39,760 bases of DNA from a virus, in the IMG/VR virus record IMGVR_UViG_3300020119_000389, positions 1 to 39,760 of that record; one strand, given 5' to 3'. A model generated the notes under the pieces. That model saw only the letters and a program-made list of their open reading frames with translations, ran no database searches and was not told the origin of the DNA. Made by a program: the position numbers and the translations under genes. Shown here in pieces: positions 29,898 to 36,860 of the stretch. Positions within the stretch are counted from its first letter, which is position 1, and each line of letters opens with the position of its first letter.

Positions 29898-30527
29898 ATG
29901 GTTAATAACTCTTCTGGAACAAATACAAGCGGAAATCTTTTCTCTACCAGCATCGCCAATGCGACCTCTCTTGCAGCCGATGCGACAGGACAGATTATTG
30001 CAGGGGGTGGAGGCGGAGGAGGGAACTATACTCTGATTTCTACGCAGACAGCAGCAAACTCTGCATTTGTAATTTTTACGAGCATTCCAAACACCTACAA
30101 CCGTTTCCAGCTGATGTTCGATCTGGTCCAACCCATATCATCTGGGGGTCAATTTTACCTTCAGATTTCTACAGATAATGGCGCTACATACCAAAGCACC
30201 AATTATACATCAGGCACAAACCAGTTTTCCATTGCTTCTGGTAGCTGGTCGAGTTCTCAAACCACAGGCGGTATGTTGCTAACAGATGCAATTGCTGCAG
30301 GCAACCAGGATGTTCAGGGGACTGTTTTTCTTCACAGCTTTACCTCAGGCGTAGGGTTTCCGGGACTTGAGGGGATTTCATCAGGAAATTCTGGAACAAT
30401 ATTTGGGTCCATTATCCTCATGGCCTACTATAACATCCCTGGAGCTGTCATTAACGCCATAAGAATTGGTAATTCAGCCGGAAATATAGATACGGGAATA
30501 TTCAGCCTGTATGGGATTTCCCAGTAG
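29898..30527 (+). CDS. Tail-fibre tip-like protein, 209 aa
   Basis: ATG at 29898 with AAGG. A flexible N-terminus and a glycine run of eight (residues 37-44) lead to a beta-sandwich-like domain (YNRFQLMFDLVQPISSGGQF; YLQISTDNGATYQSTNY). The layout is that of a receptor-binding head on a short linker. Last rightward gene of the fibre block; its 3' end is overlapped head-on by a leftward gene. Confidence 0.6.
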   Translation: MVNNSSGTNTSGNLFSTSIANATSLAADATGQIIAGGGGGGGNYTLISTQTAANSAFVIFTSIPNTYNRFQLMFDLVQPISSGGQFYLQISTDNGATYQSTNYTSGTNQFSIASGSWSSSQTTGGMLLTDAIAAGNQDVQGTVFLHSFTSGVGFPGLEGISSGNSGTIFGSIILMAYYNIPGAVINAIRIGNSAGNIDTGIFSLYGISQ

Positions 30528-30690
30528 TTCTGGCATTCAAATCTTCAAGCATTCCAAGGATCAACTGGATTTGGAAAATGTCATAAAGATGCATGTTTTT
30601 TTCAGAAAAGTCTTTGTATATAGAAAACTGCATGTCAAAAAGTGTTTTCCACTTCTCTATTATATCATCTGTCGCGATCAGGCTGTCCAT
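30502..30690 (-). CDS. Hypothetical helical protein, 62 aa, leftward
   Basis: I chose ATG at 30690 because GAGGATGG lies just upstream. It overlaps the end of the lipoprotein gene by 26 bases and the end of the fibre gene by 26. The product (MDSLIATDDIIEKWKTLF; LYDIFQIQLILGMLEDLN) is a small helical protein. Not recognised. Confidence 0.5.
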   Translation of the reverse strand: MDSLIATDDIIEKWKTLFDMQFSIYKDFSEKNMHLYDIFQIQLILGMLEDLNARTTGKSHTG

Positions 30691-30952
30691 GCCATCCTCT
30701 GTCATGCTCGTAATCTCTGTAGTCATAAACTTCCCTGATAAATGCATCTGACTGGTCCTGTCTGTGCTTCTGTTCCTGAGAATCTCTTCTGTTATCATCA
30801 ACAATCCTGTCATAGTCAACATGGAAGTCCAGAAAATGGTCGATCACAGACACGTCGGGGTGATCTTCCCAGCACGCAGCAACAGTAGTCAAAACGATAG
30901 ACACAGACAGCATGGAAAGGCAGCTAATCCCCAGAATTCTATTAAAGCTCAT
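30665..30952 (-). CDS. Small lipoprotein, 95 aa
   Basis: ATG at 30952. A signal peptide (ILGISCLSMLSVSIVLTTV) ends in the lipobox VAAC with C27 as the modified residue. The mature part is extremely charged, rich in D, R and H (VDYDRIVDDNRRDSQEQKHR). A lipoprotein of this size could be an outer-membrane spanin, a superinfection excluder or an envelope protein; the sequence does not decide. It is first in a two-gene leftward island after the fibre genes. Confidence 0.6.
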   Translation of the reverse strand: MSFNRILGISCLSMLSVSIVLTTVAACWEDHPDVSVIDHFLDFHVDYDRIVDDNRRDSQEQKHRQDQSDAFIREVYDYRDYEHDRGWHGQPDRDR

Positions 30953-31071
30953 ATTCTCACCATCAAGGTATTTTTTACATTTCTTATAGACAAGAGTACT
31001 TTCTTTTTTAGTTTCTGACAATCCGTAAAATATTCACAATGCGGTATCAAAATTTAAAAGCAGGAGACAGT

Positions 31072-31653
31072 ATGGCAGTCGATGCATTGGGAAGAGTGGT
31101 AGTAGGGGGAGCTAGATTTGCAGAGAATGGTGAGAGGATAGCACGTGGTGCGGAACTGATAGCCCAGAACGCAGAAAGGGTAGCTCCAGCTGTCAATAGA
31201 TGCCTTGAAGCTGTTGCGCTAAATCCAGGGCATGTAGTGGTAGGAAACGGTCTTCTTGATCCTACAGCCAGGGAAATTGTGCAGAGAATAACCGTTGAAT
31301 TTGGATCCAATCCACCCTGGGTTCCTTTTGAAAGAGCCGTGCTAATCCCCACGCAGGTTCCCCATGCCAGTACTCTGGTCAGGCGCGCCTCCAATCCGAG
31401 TCTCATGGAACATAACCAGAATGAACGTGATCGGGAAATGGACCGTTTTAGAGAACGCAATGAGAGAGACTGGGACAGACTGCAACGAGCTGGCAGGGAG
31501 CTTGCACTTACAGCCGGGTGTGCAGGGGCAGGCGATACCCAGGGGGCATTTGAGCATGGAATACAGGCAGGAATAGCACTGACAGAACCCTACGTGGAAG
31601 CAGGTCAGGGATTATGGCAGGCAACAAAAAACTTCTTTGGATGGGGTGACTGA
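31072..31653 (+). CDS. Hypothetical protein, 193 aa
   Basis: ATG at 31072 with AGGAG. Three parts: helical Ala/Glu/Arg-rich N-terminus (FAENGERIARGAELIAQNAE), a hydrophobic middle, and an extremely charged helix (NERDREMDRFRERNERDWDR), ending with a Gly/Ala amphipathic region (HGIQAGIALTEPYVEAGQGL). Possibly membrane-active; I cannot assign it. Its stop shares bases with the start of a membrane peptide. Confidence 0.6.
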   Translation: MAVDALGRVVVGGARFAENGERIARGAELIAQNAERVAPAVNRCLEAVALNPGHVVVGNGLLDPTAREIVQRITVEFGSNPPWVPFERAVLIPTQVPHASTLVRRASNPSLMEHNQNERDREMDRFRERNERDWDRLQRAGRELALTAGCAGAGDTQGAFEHGIQAGIALTEPYVEAGQGLWQATKNFFGWGD

Positions 31654-31757
31654 TGTTTTATGGATTAACGCAACATAAGGACTGGATGGTTACAGTATTT
31701 TTAATGGCAGTTGTATTTGGTATGGCCTGGTATTTTGGGCGGAAGAATTCAAAATAG
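31653..31757 (+). CDS. Small single-pass membrane peptide, 34 aa
   Basis: TGATG overlap with the 193-residue gene argues for coupled translation. DWMVTVFLMAVVFGMAWYFG is one membrane helix, followed by RKNSK (positive-inside tail). Small peptides like this can be holin-like; no evidence here beyond topology. Confidence 0.5.
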   Translation: MFYGLTQHKDWMVTVFLMAVVFGMAWYFGRKNSK

Positions 31758-32033
31758 TCAGTCGAAACCATTAATGTAGCTCCAGTCCCAGGAATCAGGA
31801 TCCTGCAAATACATGTATCGCCAGTCGATGTAAAACATGTGATGTTTGCGTAAAAATAGAAGATCCACATTGTGGGGATTACTTTCATAAAGTGCGTCCC
31901 ATATGGCCACAATGACATAACGGGGAGGGTATTGTTCGTATGAACCGTCAGGATTACGTACCTCTACTCTGGCATCTGCTGATAAGGCCATAAATATCAA
32001 TACGGCCATGAATACGGCCACAAACCATTTCAT
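31758..32033 (-). CDS. Secreted protein with signal peptide, 91 aa
   Basis: Leftward. KWFVAVFMAVLIFMALSADA is a classical signal peptide with an A-D-A cleavage region; the mature 70 residues (RVEVRNPDGSYEQYPPRYVI, then WDWSYINGFD) are aromatic-rich. It would act in the periplasm or envelope. Unknown family. It ends head-on, one base from the preceding membrane peptide's stop. Confidence 0.6.
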   Translation of the reverse strand: MKWFVAVFMAVLIFMALSADARVEVRNPDGSYEQYPPRYVIVAIWDALYESNPHNVDLLFLRKHHMFYIDWRYMYLQDPDSWDWSYINGFD

Positions 32034-32088
32034 TATATTTGCCCTGTAAAATTCAATTTATAATACGCTTGAGAAAAAGGGGGATGCC

Positions 32089-32196
32089 ATGACACTCTCG
32101 GCGTTTCTAATAGGATTGGGGGTAGGTTTTGTCTATCTTTGCATCATATCGCTCTGCGCGTACATGATCTATACGACTGTCAAAAAACACCTCTGA
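32089..32196 (+). CDS. Small membrane peptide, 35 aa, antisense to a leftward gene
   Basis: A strong AGGGGG ribosome site precedes ATG at 32089, and a perfect TATAAT at 32060-32065 lies upstream (its -35 is weak). The product is one long membrane helix (AFLIGLGVGFVYLCIISLCA) with tail TTVKKHL. It overlaps 90 bases of the leftward gene at 32107-32313, so one of the two may be spurious. Confidence 0.45.
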   Translation: MTLSAFLIGLGVGFVYLCIISLCAYMIYTTVKKHL

Positions 32197-32313
32197 GTCT
32201 TTGTTCTCATGGGTGTGGATGCTGTCAAAGATGGTCATCAGAGCGATCATGGAGATGAAGATTGCAAAGCCGATGACAAGATAAAGTGACAGTTTGGGAT
32301 TCATCTCTTCCAT
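32107..32313 (-). CDS. Small membrane protein, 68 aa, leftward
   Basis: Starts three bases after the previous leftward stop, so coupled translation is plausible; a second ATG lies three codons in. KLSLYLVIGFAIFISMIALM is the membrane segment, followed by a charged soluble part (HENKDSEVFFDSRIDHVRAE). Antisense to the 35-residue membrane peptide. Unknown function. Confidence 0.5.
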   Translation of the reverse strand: MEEMNPKLSLYLVIGFAIFISMIALMTIFDSIHTHENKDSEVFFDSRIDHVRAERYDAKIDKTYPQSY

Positions 32314-32316
32314 AAA

Positions 32317-32640
32317 TTAAAATAATTTTTTATCAAAGTTATTTATATATGCCGTTAATACTTCAAACATCTGTATTTTAAGTATTCTCCACTCCATCTT
32401 CATTTCCTGCATTAATTTCTTGTCACGGATCACCCTGTCCAAATCTTCTCTTGCCCATTCACCCTGACGTCTGATGCAATACTCACGGATTTGGGCCTCT
32501 ACGGCCTTATTTGACCACCAGATGTACTCTGACAGCTTTTTACGAAAACGCCACGTTTCTCCGGCCTTAAAACAGGCCGTAGCGTAATCGTGCCATGAGT
32601 CGATGGTCAGTGCGTCGGGGTCCAGGTCAGCCATTTTCAT
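32317..32640 (-). CDS. Hypothetical helical protein, 107 aa, leftward
   Basis: ATGA-coupled to the upstream zinc-motif gene. WHDYATACFKAGETWRFRKK, then EYIWWSNKAVEAQIREYCIR: charged helices with many aromatic residues. No family is recognised. Part of the leftward early block downstream of the replication gene. Confidence 0.6.
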   Translation of the reverse strand: MKMADLDPDALTIDSWHDYATACFKAGETWRFRKKLSEYIWWSNKAVEAQIREYCIRRQGEWAREDLDRVIRDKKLMQEMKMEWRILKIQMFEVLTAYINNFDKKLF

Positions 32641-32909
32641 TTCTGATAAAATCCTGTAAATTTTGGATAAGAGACATCGATGTATTGTGTTTTTTCTTTT
32701 TCCGTCTCAACGAATTCTCTTCCTAAAAACCAATGTACGGCTCTGAGTTCTGTGTGCTTTAGCAGAATAACAAGTTTGTCTCTGCATTCACGACAGATGC
32801 AATAATTCATGCGCGGGTCTCGATTTAAAAGAGCCCCATCTGTGGGTTTTTCTTCTTTACATTTTTCGCATGAAAATTTTTCTTTATAGTATAAAGGGTC
32901 AAAATCCAT
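32637..32909 (-). CDS. Zinc-finger-like protein, 90 aa, leftward
   Basis: I chose ATG at 32909 (AGGA nine bases upstream) over TTG at 32918. CEKCKEEKP and YCICRECRDK supply four or more cysteines in the order C-x2-C ... C-x-C-x2-C, a treble-clef or zinc-ribbon knuckle. LVILLKHTELRAVHWFLGRE follows. Probably a nucleic-acid or protein-binding early protein. Confidence 0.6.
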   Translation of the reverse strand: MDFDPLYYKEKFSCEKCKEEKPTDGALLNRDPRMNYCICRECRDKLVILLKHTELRAVHWFLGREFVETEKEKTQYIDVSYPKFTGFYQK

Positions 32910-32929
32910 AATTTTCAATCCTACTTGGC

Positions 32930-33727
32930 TTATTTGGGTGATTTAAGGTAAGTATGCTTTTTTATCGTCGAATAATAGGCTGGCCAGTCTATGTACATCC
33001 CCTGTTTTTTAGCCATCTTGAGAGCCGATCCAACCACATATTCGCTATGATTCCTTATATGCCAACCGTTCCTATGCTTATATTTTGCAGACTCGAGAGC
33101 ACTTTGAAACGTCCCCTCCGAGACGAGGGATAGCTTTAGTTTAATCTCTAGTGGAAGATCGAGACGGTCAATGTACTTAGGAATGGTAAGGATTCTTTCC
33201 GGAGCTTCCTTTTCCCTTTTATATGTCGGAGAACAGATACCCGTAATCCCTTTACCAGTAAGATTTACATATGTACCTGGGATAAGAAGAGGATTGGGTC
33301 GCAAATACCGACATGGGGGGTCGCAAATACCGACATTGCCATAGACAAATTCAAGTTCTTTTTTTAATAGCATTTTATACCAGTTTTTTTGCTGTTTGGT
33401 GTTCTTTTCCAGTATCCCGTGGGCATCCATAAACTGCATCGCATGAAGGAATGTCTCTGCCAGTTCATACCTGTTGGTTCTGTAAGCACGTCTGTGTCGC
33501 TTAACCAAATAAGGATATTTTGAAAAAAACCTGCATACTGTGTCGTATGAACAGTCAGAATTTTCAGCGATGTATTTTATTCCCATCTGTAAACCCAAAG
33601 GCATCGTACCTTTTTGCCAGGCCCTAAACCAAAAATAAAACTGAACAGCTATATTTTTATGACTGGGAGAAAGATTTATTAGAGTTTCAATCAGATTAAA
33701 AGCGAGAGGGGAGCAGTCTTTTTTCAT
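32930..33727 (-). CDS. Replication-initiator-like protein (lambda O-type layout), 265 aa
   Basis: ATG at 33727. N-terminal domain: AVQFYFWFRAWQKGTMPLGL, then QMGIKYIAENSDCSYDTVCR (HTH, about 48-68) and VKRHRRAYRTNRYELAETFL (wing). A linker at 128-148 is encoded by two iteron-like repeats; the C-terminal domain (150-265) is mixed. HTH plus second domain with repeats in the linker is the lambda O arrangement, where the N-terminus binds iterons in its own gene and the C-terminus loads helicase. The phage has no helicase, so the partner would be a host protein. Function is inference; the repeats are seen directly. Confidence 0.55.
   Translation of the reverse strand: MKKDCSPLAFNLIETLINLSPSHKNIAVQFYFWFRAWQKGTMPLGLQMGIKYIAENSDCSYDTVCRFFSKYPYLVKRHRRAYRTNRYELAETFLHAMQFMDAHGILEKNTKQQKNWYKMLLKKELEFVYGNVGICDPPCRYLRPNPLLIPGTYVNLTGKGITGICSPTYKREKEAPERILTIPKYIDRLDLPLEIKLKLSLVSEGTFQSALESAKYKHRNGWHIRNHSEYVVGSALKMAKKQGMYIDWPAYYSTIKKHTYLKSPK
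33296..33336. repeat. Two iteron-like 19-bp direct repeats with AT-rich flank (putative origin)
   Basis: GGGTCGCAAATACCGACAT occurs at 33296-33314 and 33318-33336, identical, 22 bp apart (two helix turns). They lie inside the gene above and are read in different frames (CRYLRP versus VGICDP), so the identity is kept at the DNA level. Next to them, 33341-33390 has only 10 G/C in 50 bases, a possible unwinding region. Confidence 0.6.
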
Positions 33728-33750
33728 CAGGATCTCATGGTTGAGTCCCG

Positions 33751-33869
33751 TTGCGACTATAAAGCTTGTATTTTACTTAAGCTTTATTCAGCATTATGGA
33801 TAAGATATTGCGCGTTCGGCTCTACAAATTCGAACGTCGCGATCTTTCTCCGCCTCTTGTTAGTCGCAA
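33751..33869. promoter_or_regulatory. Operator-like inverted repeats upstream of the replication gene
   Basis: The 223-base gap 33728-33950 holds TTGCGACTA at 33751-33759 and its exact reverse complement at 33861-33869, plus AAAGCTT/AAGCTTT at 33761-33785 with an 11-base gap. TTGCGAC is also part of the iterons. These are candidate binding sites for autoregulation. No convincing -35/-10 pair was found. Confidence 0.4.
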
Positions 33870-33876
33870 GGGGCAT
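33784..33876 (-). CDS. Tentative basic peptide, 30 aa
   Basis: ATG at 33876 opens MPLATNKRRRKIATFEF followed by VEPNAQYLIHNAE and a stop. The start of the peptide looks coding, but there is no ribosome site (an A-run precedes it) and it lies within the operator region, so it may be a remnant. Confidence 0.25.
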   Translation of the reverse strand: MPLATNKRRRKIATFEFVEPNAQYLIHNAE

Positions 33877-33950
33877 TTTTTTTTGTGAAACCCGATCATC
33901 CTAATCTTCAGCCTGGATATCGGCAACGAATTTTTCTTAAACCCCTATGT

Positions 33951-34220
33951 TCAAGTAAGTTCTTCATCACCCATTTGCCGTAAATACATCTCCATTCTTT
34001 CTATAGTATGTTCCCTGCATTTTTCAGGAGTGTGAAGAAATGAATAGATGCAGTTGATATACCCATAAAACAAAGAGTCGCACATCGCTGCAGGATGGTG
34101 ACCGGAATGCGACATGAAGTCTACCAGCTTACTCTGAAAATCTTTGATATTCTCTATTAACTCCAGAACAGCTTTTTCACGGTCACTTTTTTTTTCATAC
34201 CTTCCCCTTTTCGTTTCCAT
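33951..34220 (-). CDS. Small helical protein of a three-gene family, 89 aa (member 3)
   Basis: Start uncertain: ATG at 34220 or 34259. Core LFYGYINCIYSFLHTPEKCREHTIERMEMYL has the same spacing as members 1 and 2 (aliphatic/aromatic helix, five to nine residues, then x-x-R-x-x-x-x-x-x-(M/I)-(E/D)-x-(Y/F)-(I/L)). This is the most diverged member. Overlaps the previous gene slightly. Confidence 0.5.
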   Translation of the reverse strand: METKRGRYEKKSDREKAVLELIENIKDFQSKLVDFMSHSGHHPAAMCDSLFYGYINCIYSFLHTPEKCREHTIERMEMYLRQMGDEELT

Positions 34221-34413
34221 AAACAGAAGAAATATAATTTTCCATCCATGCCATGGCAATATCCCGGAATCCTTCTCGGGAGGTGGTACATTCGTGAATG
34301 GTGGAATAAAAAATCACGGAAAATGCGGTTAGGCGATCCTGTTTTGTGGCTTTGTTTTTAATTGTGATTTTAGCCAAATCGTCAATGAAATTTTTAATTT
34401 CTGAATCTGTCAT
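34195..34413 (-). CDS. Small helical protein of a three-gene family, 72 aa (member 2)
   Basis: ATGA-coupled to member 1. Core is AFSVIFYSTIHECTTSREGF followed by RDIAMAWMENYI. Matches member 1 in A-x-S-x-I-F, C-x-S/T-R-x-x-F-R-x-I-A. Compact all-helical protein, unknown function. Confidence 0.55.
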   Translation of the reverse strand: MTDSEIKNFIDDLAKITIKNKATKQDRLTAFSVIFYSTIHECTTSREGFRDIAMAWMENYISSVYGNEKGKV

Positions 34414-34655
34414 ACCTGATCCTTTGAGCCATCTTTATCATAGTATGCGCTTTTATCAATAAATTCTTTTATGAAAACATCAATCAATTCCACTGCAATT
34501 TCTCTGAATTTTTGACGGGATTTACAATTTCTCATTAGAGTAAAAAGGAAAATGTAACTTGTGGCATTAATTACACTTTTATCCGAAGTGTCGTTTTTTA
34601 AAATACACTCATCTATTTTTTTAAGTAATTTTATGTTTTCTTCATCATTAATCAT
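34410..34655 (-). CDS. Small helical protein of a three-gene family, 81 aa (member 1)
   Basis: I chose the ATG at 34655 because it overlaps the exonuclease stop as ATGA; an upstream ATG at 34673 is within the exonuclease gene. Core ATSYIFLFTLMRNCKSRQKF then REIAVELIDVFI. Three copies in a row directly after a recombination exonuclease suggest an accessory role in the recombination operon or a defence-related expansion; unknown. Confidence 0.55.
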   Translation of the reverse strand: MINDEENIKLLKKIDECILKNDTSDKSVINATSYIFLFTLMRNCKSRQKFREIAVELIDVFIKEFIDKSAYYDKDGSKDQV

Positions 34656-35503
34656 ATCTGATCCATCCTCCATCGTATCATTGCAGGTTTCCTATAAGCT
34701 TCCAGATTCACATTCTGAAGTTCAGGCACGGAACTGTAGTCAATATGCCCTTTTGTGTGCACTGGAATCATCTTTATCCGATACCCTACACTTGGCTTCT
34801 CTCCACATAGATCAATGAGCTTTCTTTTCAGATTCTCTTTTCTCTCTTCAATGGCTTTGCTCTGGGTAATCAGGTGACTGAGTTCCTCTTCAAGCATCAG
34901 CCATGTCCTGTCTTCTCTTTTTACCAGATCTTTGGCGGTGGGTTCTGGAGGGATTCCAAGCTGCATGTTGTCCCAAAACTCTTTCTCCATCTTCATCATA
35001 CCCGGTACAAAATCAAAATCCCTGGCTACCTTAATAAGAGCACAGGGCTGAATATCTCCCGGGCGATAGCTGAAATAATAAATATCATTAACTCCGGCTA
35101 CTACTATTTGATGCTGAAGCTGCGGATAGTATTTATCAGGAACCTTACCACTCACTGCAATATCATGGTCTGCTTTTCCAGGACATTTTATTTCGCAGCA
35201 AATCCCAGCGTCATTAATTCCGTCCATGCTCGCACCCATCCATGGGAATGCGTAATTTGTGATCCATTCAGGATTAACAAAATGACCTGTGATCTGCTCA
35301 AAAGCGCGCCTCGCCTCTGGTTCCAGATCATTTCCACGTTTCATGGCATCATTTTGAACAGTCTCACGAGCCTCCATCTTGTCAAAATAAAGCTGTCTTG
35401 CAGTTTTCCAGGGAGACAGCCCCATAATTGGAGCTGCATCCGTGGCTGTGATGAGTTTTCTTCTGGCTTCCAGCCATTCTTTGGAACCGATCTCTAGTTT
35501 CAT
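34652..35503 (-). CDS. YqaJ/lambda-type exonuclease, 283 aa
   Basis: Leftward, ATGA-coupled on both sides. LEARRKLITATDAAPIMGLS is the YqaJ N-terminal signature; RGNDLEPEAR gives the conserved E63 helix; the catalytic set is D94 in ASMDG, E104-x-K106 in CEIKC and Q128/Q132 in YYPQLQHQ. All PD-(D/E)XK residues are present. It should resect double-strand ends 5' to 3' for the Bet protein encoded 190 bases upstream. A helical C-terminal extension (about 200-240) is typical. Confidence 0.88.
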   Translation of the reverse strand: MKLEIGSKEWLEARRKLITATDAAPIMGLSPWKTARQLYFDKMEARETVQNDAMKRGNDLEPEARRAFEQITGHFVNPEWITNYAFPWMGASMDGINDAGICCEIKCPGKADHDIAVSGKVPDKYYPQLQHQIVVAGVNDIYYFSYRPGDIQPCALIKVARDFDFVPGMMKMEKEFWDNMQLGIPPEPTAKDLVKREDRTWLMLEEELSHLITQSKAIEERKENLKRKLIDLCGEKPSVGYRIKMIPVHTKGHIDYSSVPELQNVNLEAYRKPAMIRWRMDQI

Positions 35504-35694
35504 CTTACTGTGACTCCATAGGGAACATTATGCGATACATCCATATCAATTCGGTTTGCAGTGGAATGTCTTATTCTGTAATCCGTTGGCAGATCATGCA
35601 CAATTTTGACTTCGATGACCCCACGTGGAACAAACAGGTAAAATGCAATGCCCACAATAAATGTGTGGGCACAAAACATGGCTAAATTTTTCAT
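35500..35694 (-). CDS. Small membrane protein between bet and exonuclease, 64 aa
   Basis: ATGA overlaps on both sides (35691-35694 and 35500-35503). An N-terminal membrane segment (NLAMFCAHTFIVGIAFYLFV) is followed by a soluble beta-rich part (EVKIVHDLPTDYRIRHS). It is unusual to find a membrane protein between the two recombination genes. Function unknown. Confidence 0.55.
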   Translation of the reverse strand: MKNLAMFCAHTFIVGIAFYLFVPRGVIEVKIVHDLPTDYRIRHSTANRIDMDVSHNVPYGVTVR

Positions 35695-36440
35695 GTTTTA
35701 TCCTTAACTTTTCTTCTTTTCTCAAATACATTTACCACATATCCAAAGTCTTTCTGCTCCAAATCATACACGTCAGATAGTCCAAACTTTTCACACAGGC
35801 CTTTTTTGGAATCGGGAAACTCTTCAAGGTACACATCTAGCTGTGCAGACTGTTCTTCGGTGATTTTTTGTTCTATTACTGGAGGATTAACAGTGACATT
35901 TTCCATGACATCGGCCTGTTCCATTTCATCTTTGGTGTAAATGCCGGACATTTCAGCAGGGAAAGCTCTTCGTAGTGCAATGGACTCTGCACATTTTGCA
36001 AGCATTACATGCGGCATATTTGACCAGAATTGTGTTACTTTGCCGTCTTTATCTTTCTGCACATACTCTTCAAAATAGGCTGTAGCAGCCACTTCATGCC
36101 ATGTACCATCCGATGTGCGCTTTTTCACATAACTGGTAGCAGAAATGATTTTTTTGTTGTCGTCATAGACATACAGTGGCTCTCTTCCGGGGGAATAGTT
36201 TCCTGTTCTCTCAGCAATCAGCCTAAATCCATCGATGGAGGTTTGGATGGTCATGGTGTATCTTTTATCTTTATTGCTCCATCTTGGCACTGGATAGATC
36301 TGTCTCATAAAAGGATCCAGACCGGTGCGACGGCAAACTGCACTAAACAGTTCAAATTCGTCGTCGGTTGAGCCTTTACAGATTGTTCTCTTTATTAAAT
36401 CAGTTTTTGTATCTATGTGTTGTGATGACTGTAGGCTCAT
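35691..36440 (-). CDS. bet: Bet/RecT-type single-strand annealing protein, 249 aa
   Basis: ATG at 36440 with GAGGAG upstream and ATGA overlap. ELFSAVCRRTGLDPFMRQIY, PVPRWSNKDKRYTMTIQTS-IDGFRLIAERTGNY and MLAKCAESIALRRAFPAEMS are the defining stretches of phage Bet proteins (RecT clan). It anneals complementary single strands produced by the exonuclease. The C-terminal 60 residues are a typical variable tail. Order here is bet, membrane protein, exonuclease. Confidence 0.92.
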   Translation of the reverse strand: MSLQSSQHIDTKTDLIKRTICKGSTDDEFELFSAVCRRTGLDPFMRQIYPVPRWSNKDKRYTMTIQTSIDGFRLIAERTGNYSPGREPLYVYDDNKKIISATSYVKKRTSDGTWHEVAATAYFEEYVQKDKDGKVTQFWSNMPHVMLAKCAESIALRRAFPAEMSGIYTKDEMEQADVMENVTVNPPVIEQKITEEQSAQLDVYLEEFPDSKKGLCEKFGLSDVYDLEQKDFGYVVNVFEKRRKVKDKT

Positions 36441-36616
36441 TTCTGTACTCCTCTAAAAGTTACTCTGCTCTTACCATTTAACCAGTTCTTTTCCCAGTTG
36501 ATCTCTGTGACCTTCATAAAGCTGGGGACATTTTTTTCTTCTATTTCAGAAATCTGCGCCATTACGGGGATCTCTTCACTCGGTTCATAGTTCACTGAAA
36601 TTGTGATCTCATTCAT
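36437..36616 (-). CDS. Hypothetical protein upstream of bet, 59 aa
   Basis: I chose ATG at 36616, which overlaps the previous gene by eight bases. MNEITISVNYEPSEEIPVMA, then VTEINWEKNWLNGKSRVTF: beta-rich, acidic. Its end is ATGA-coupled to bet. Possibly a recombination accessory protein, e.g. a Gam-like inhibitor; no such motif is visible. Confidence 0.55.
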   Translation of the reverse strand: MNEITISVNYEPSEEIPVMAQISEIEEKNVPSFMKVTEINWEKNWLNGKSRVTFRGVQK

Positions 36617-36860
36617 AGTCCAAACACTCCTCGTAGCCGTATCCATCATAGAGTTTTTCCTCTGCCCATTTTTCATATCCTTTCCAGATGTCCTCTTCGA
36701 TTTTTTCAGCAGGGACACCCGCATCCATTTCATCAATTGCCCAGCATGAGTGCATCAGGGGTTTGAGCACCTCTTCTTTAAATAGGTCAATCAGAAAGTC
36801 CATATTCCATGTGCACAGTCTGGGATCGTCACAGGGTTCTTCAAGCCACGCGTCAATCAT
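36609..36860 (-). CDS. Acidic hypothetical protein, 83 aa
   Basis: I chose ATG at 36860 (AGGTGG five bases upstream and ATGA with the previous stop); the longer frame from 36929 runs inside the preceding gene. MIDAWLEEPCDDPRLCTWNM, then WKGYEKWAEEKLYDGYGYEE: strongly acidic and aromatic, perhaps a DNA mimic, but that is guesswork. Confidence 0.55.
   Translation of the reverse strand: MIDAWLEEPCDDPRLCTWNMDFLIDLFKEEVLKPLMHSCWAIDEMDAGVPAEKIEEDIWKGYEKWAEEKLYDGYGYEECLDYE

Noticed and set aside
33737-33904. Rightward 55-codon frame opposite the operator region of the replication gene
   Set aside because: It has an AGGA before ATG, but amino-acid make-up is unconvincing and it would run against the replication gene's regulatory sites; kept as non-coding.
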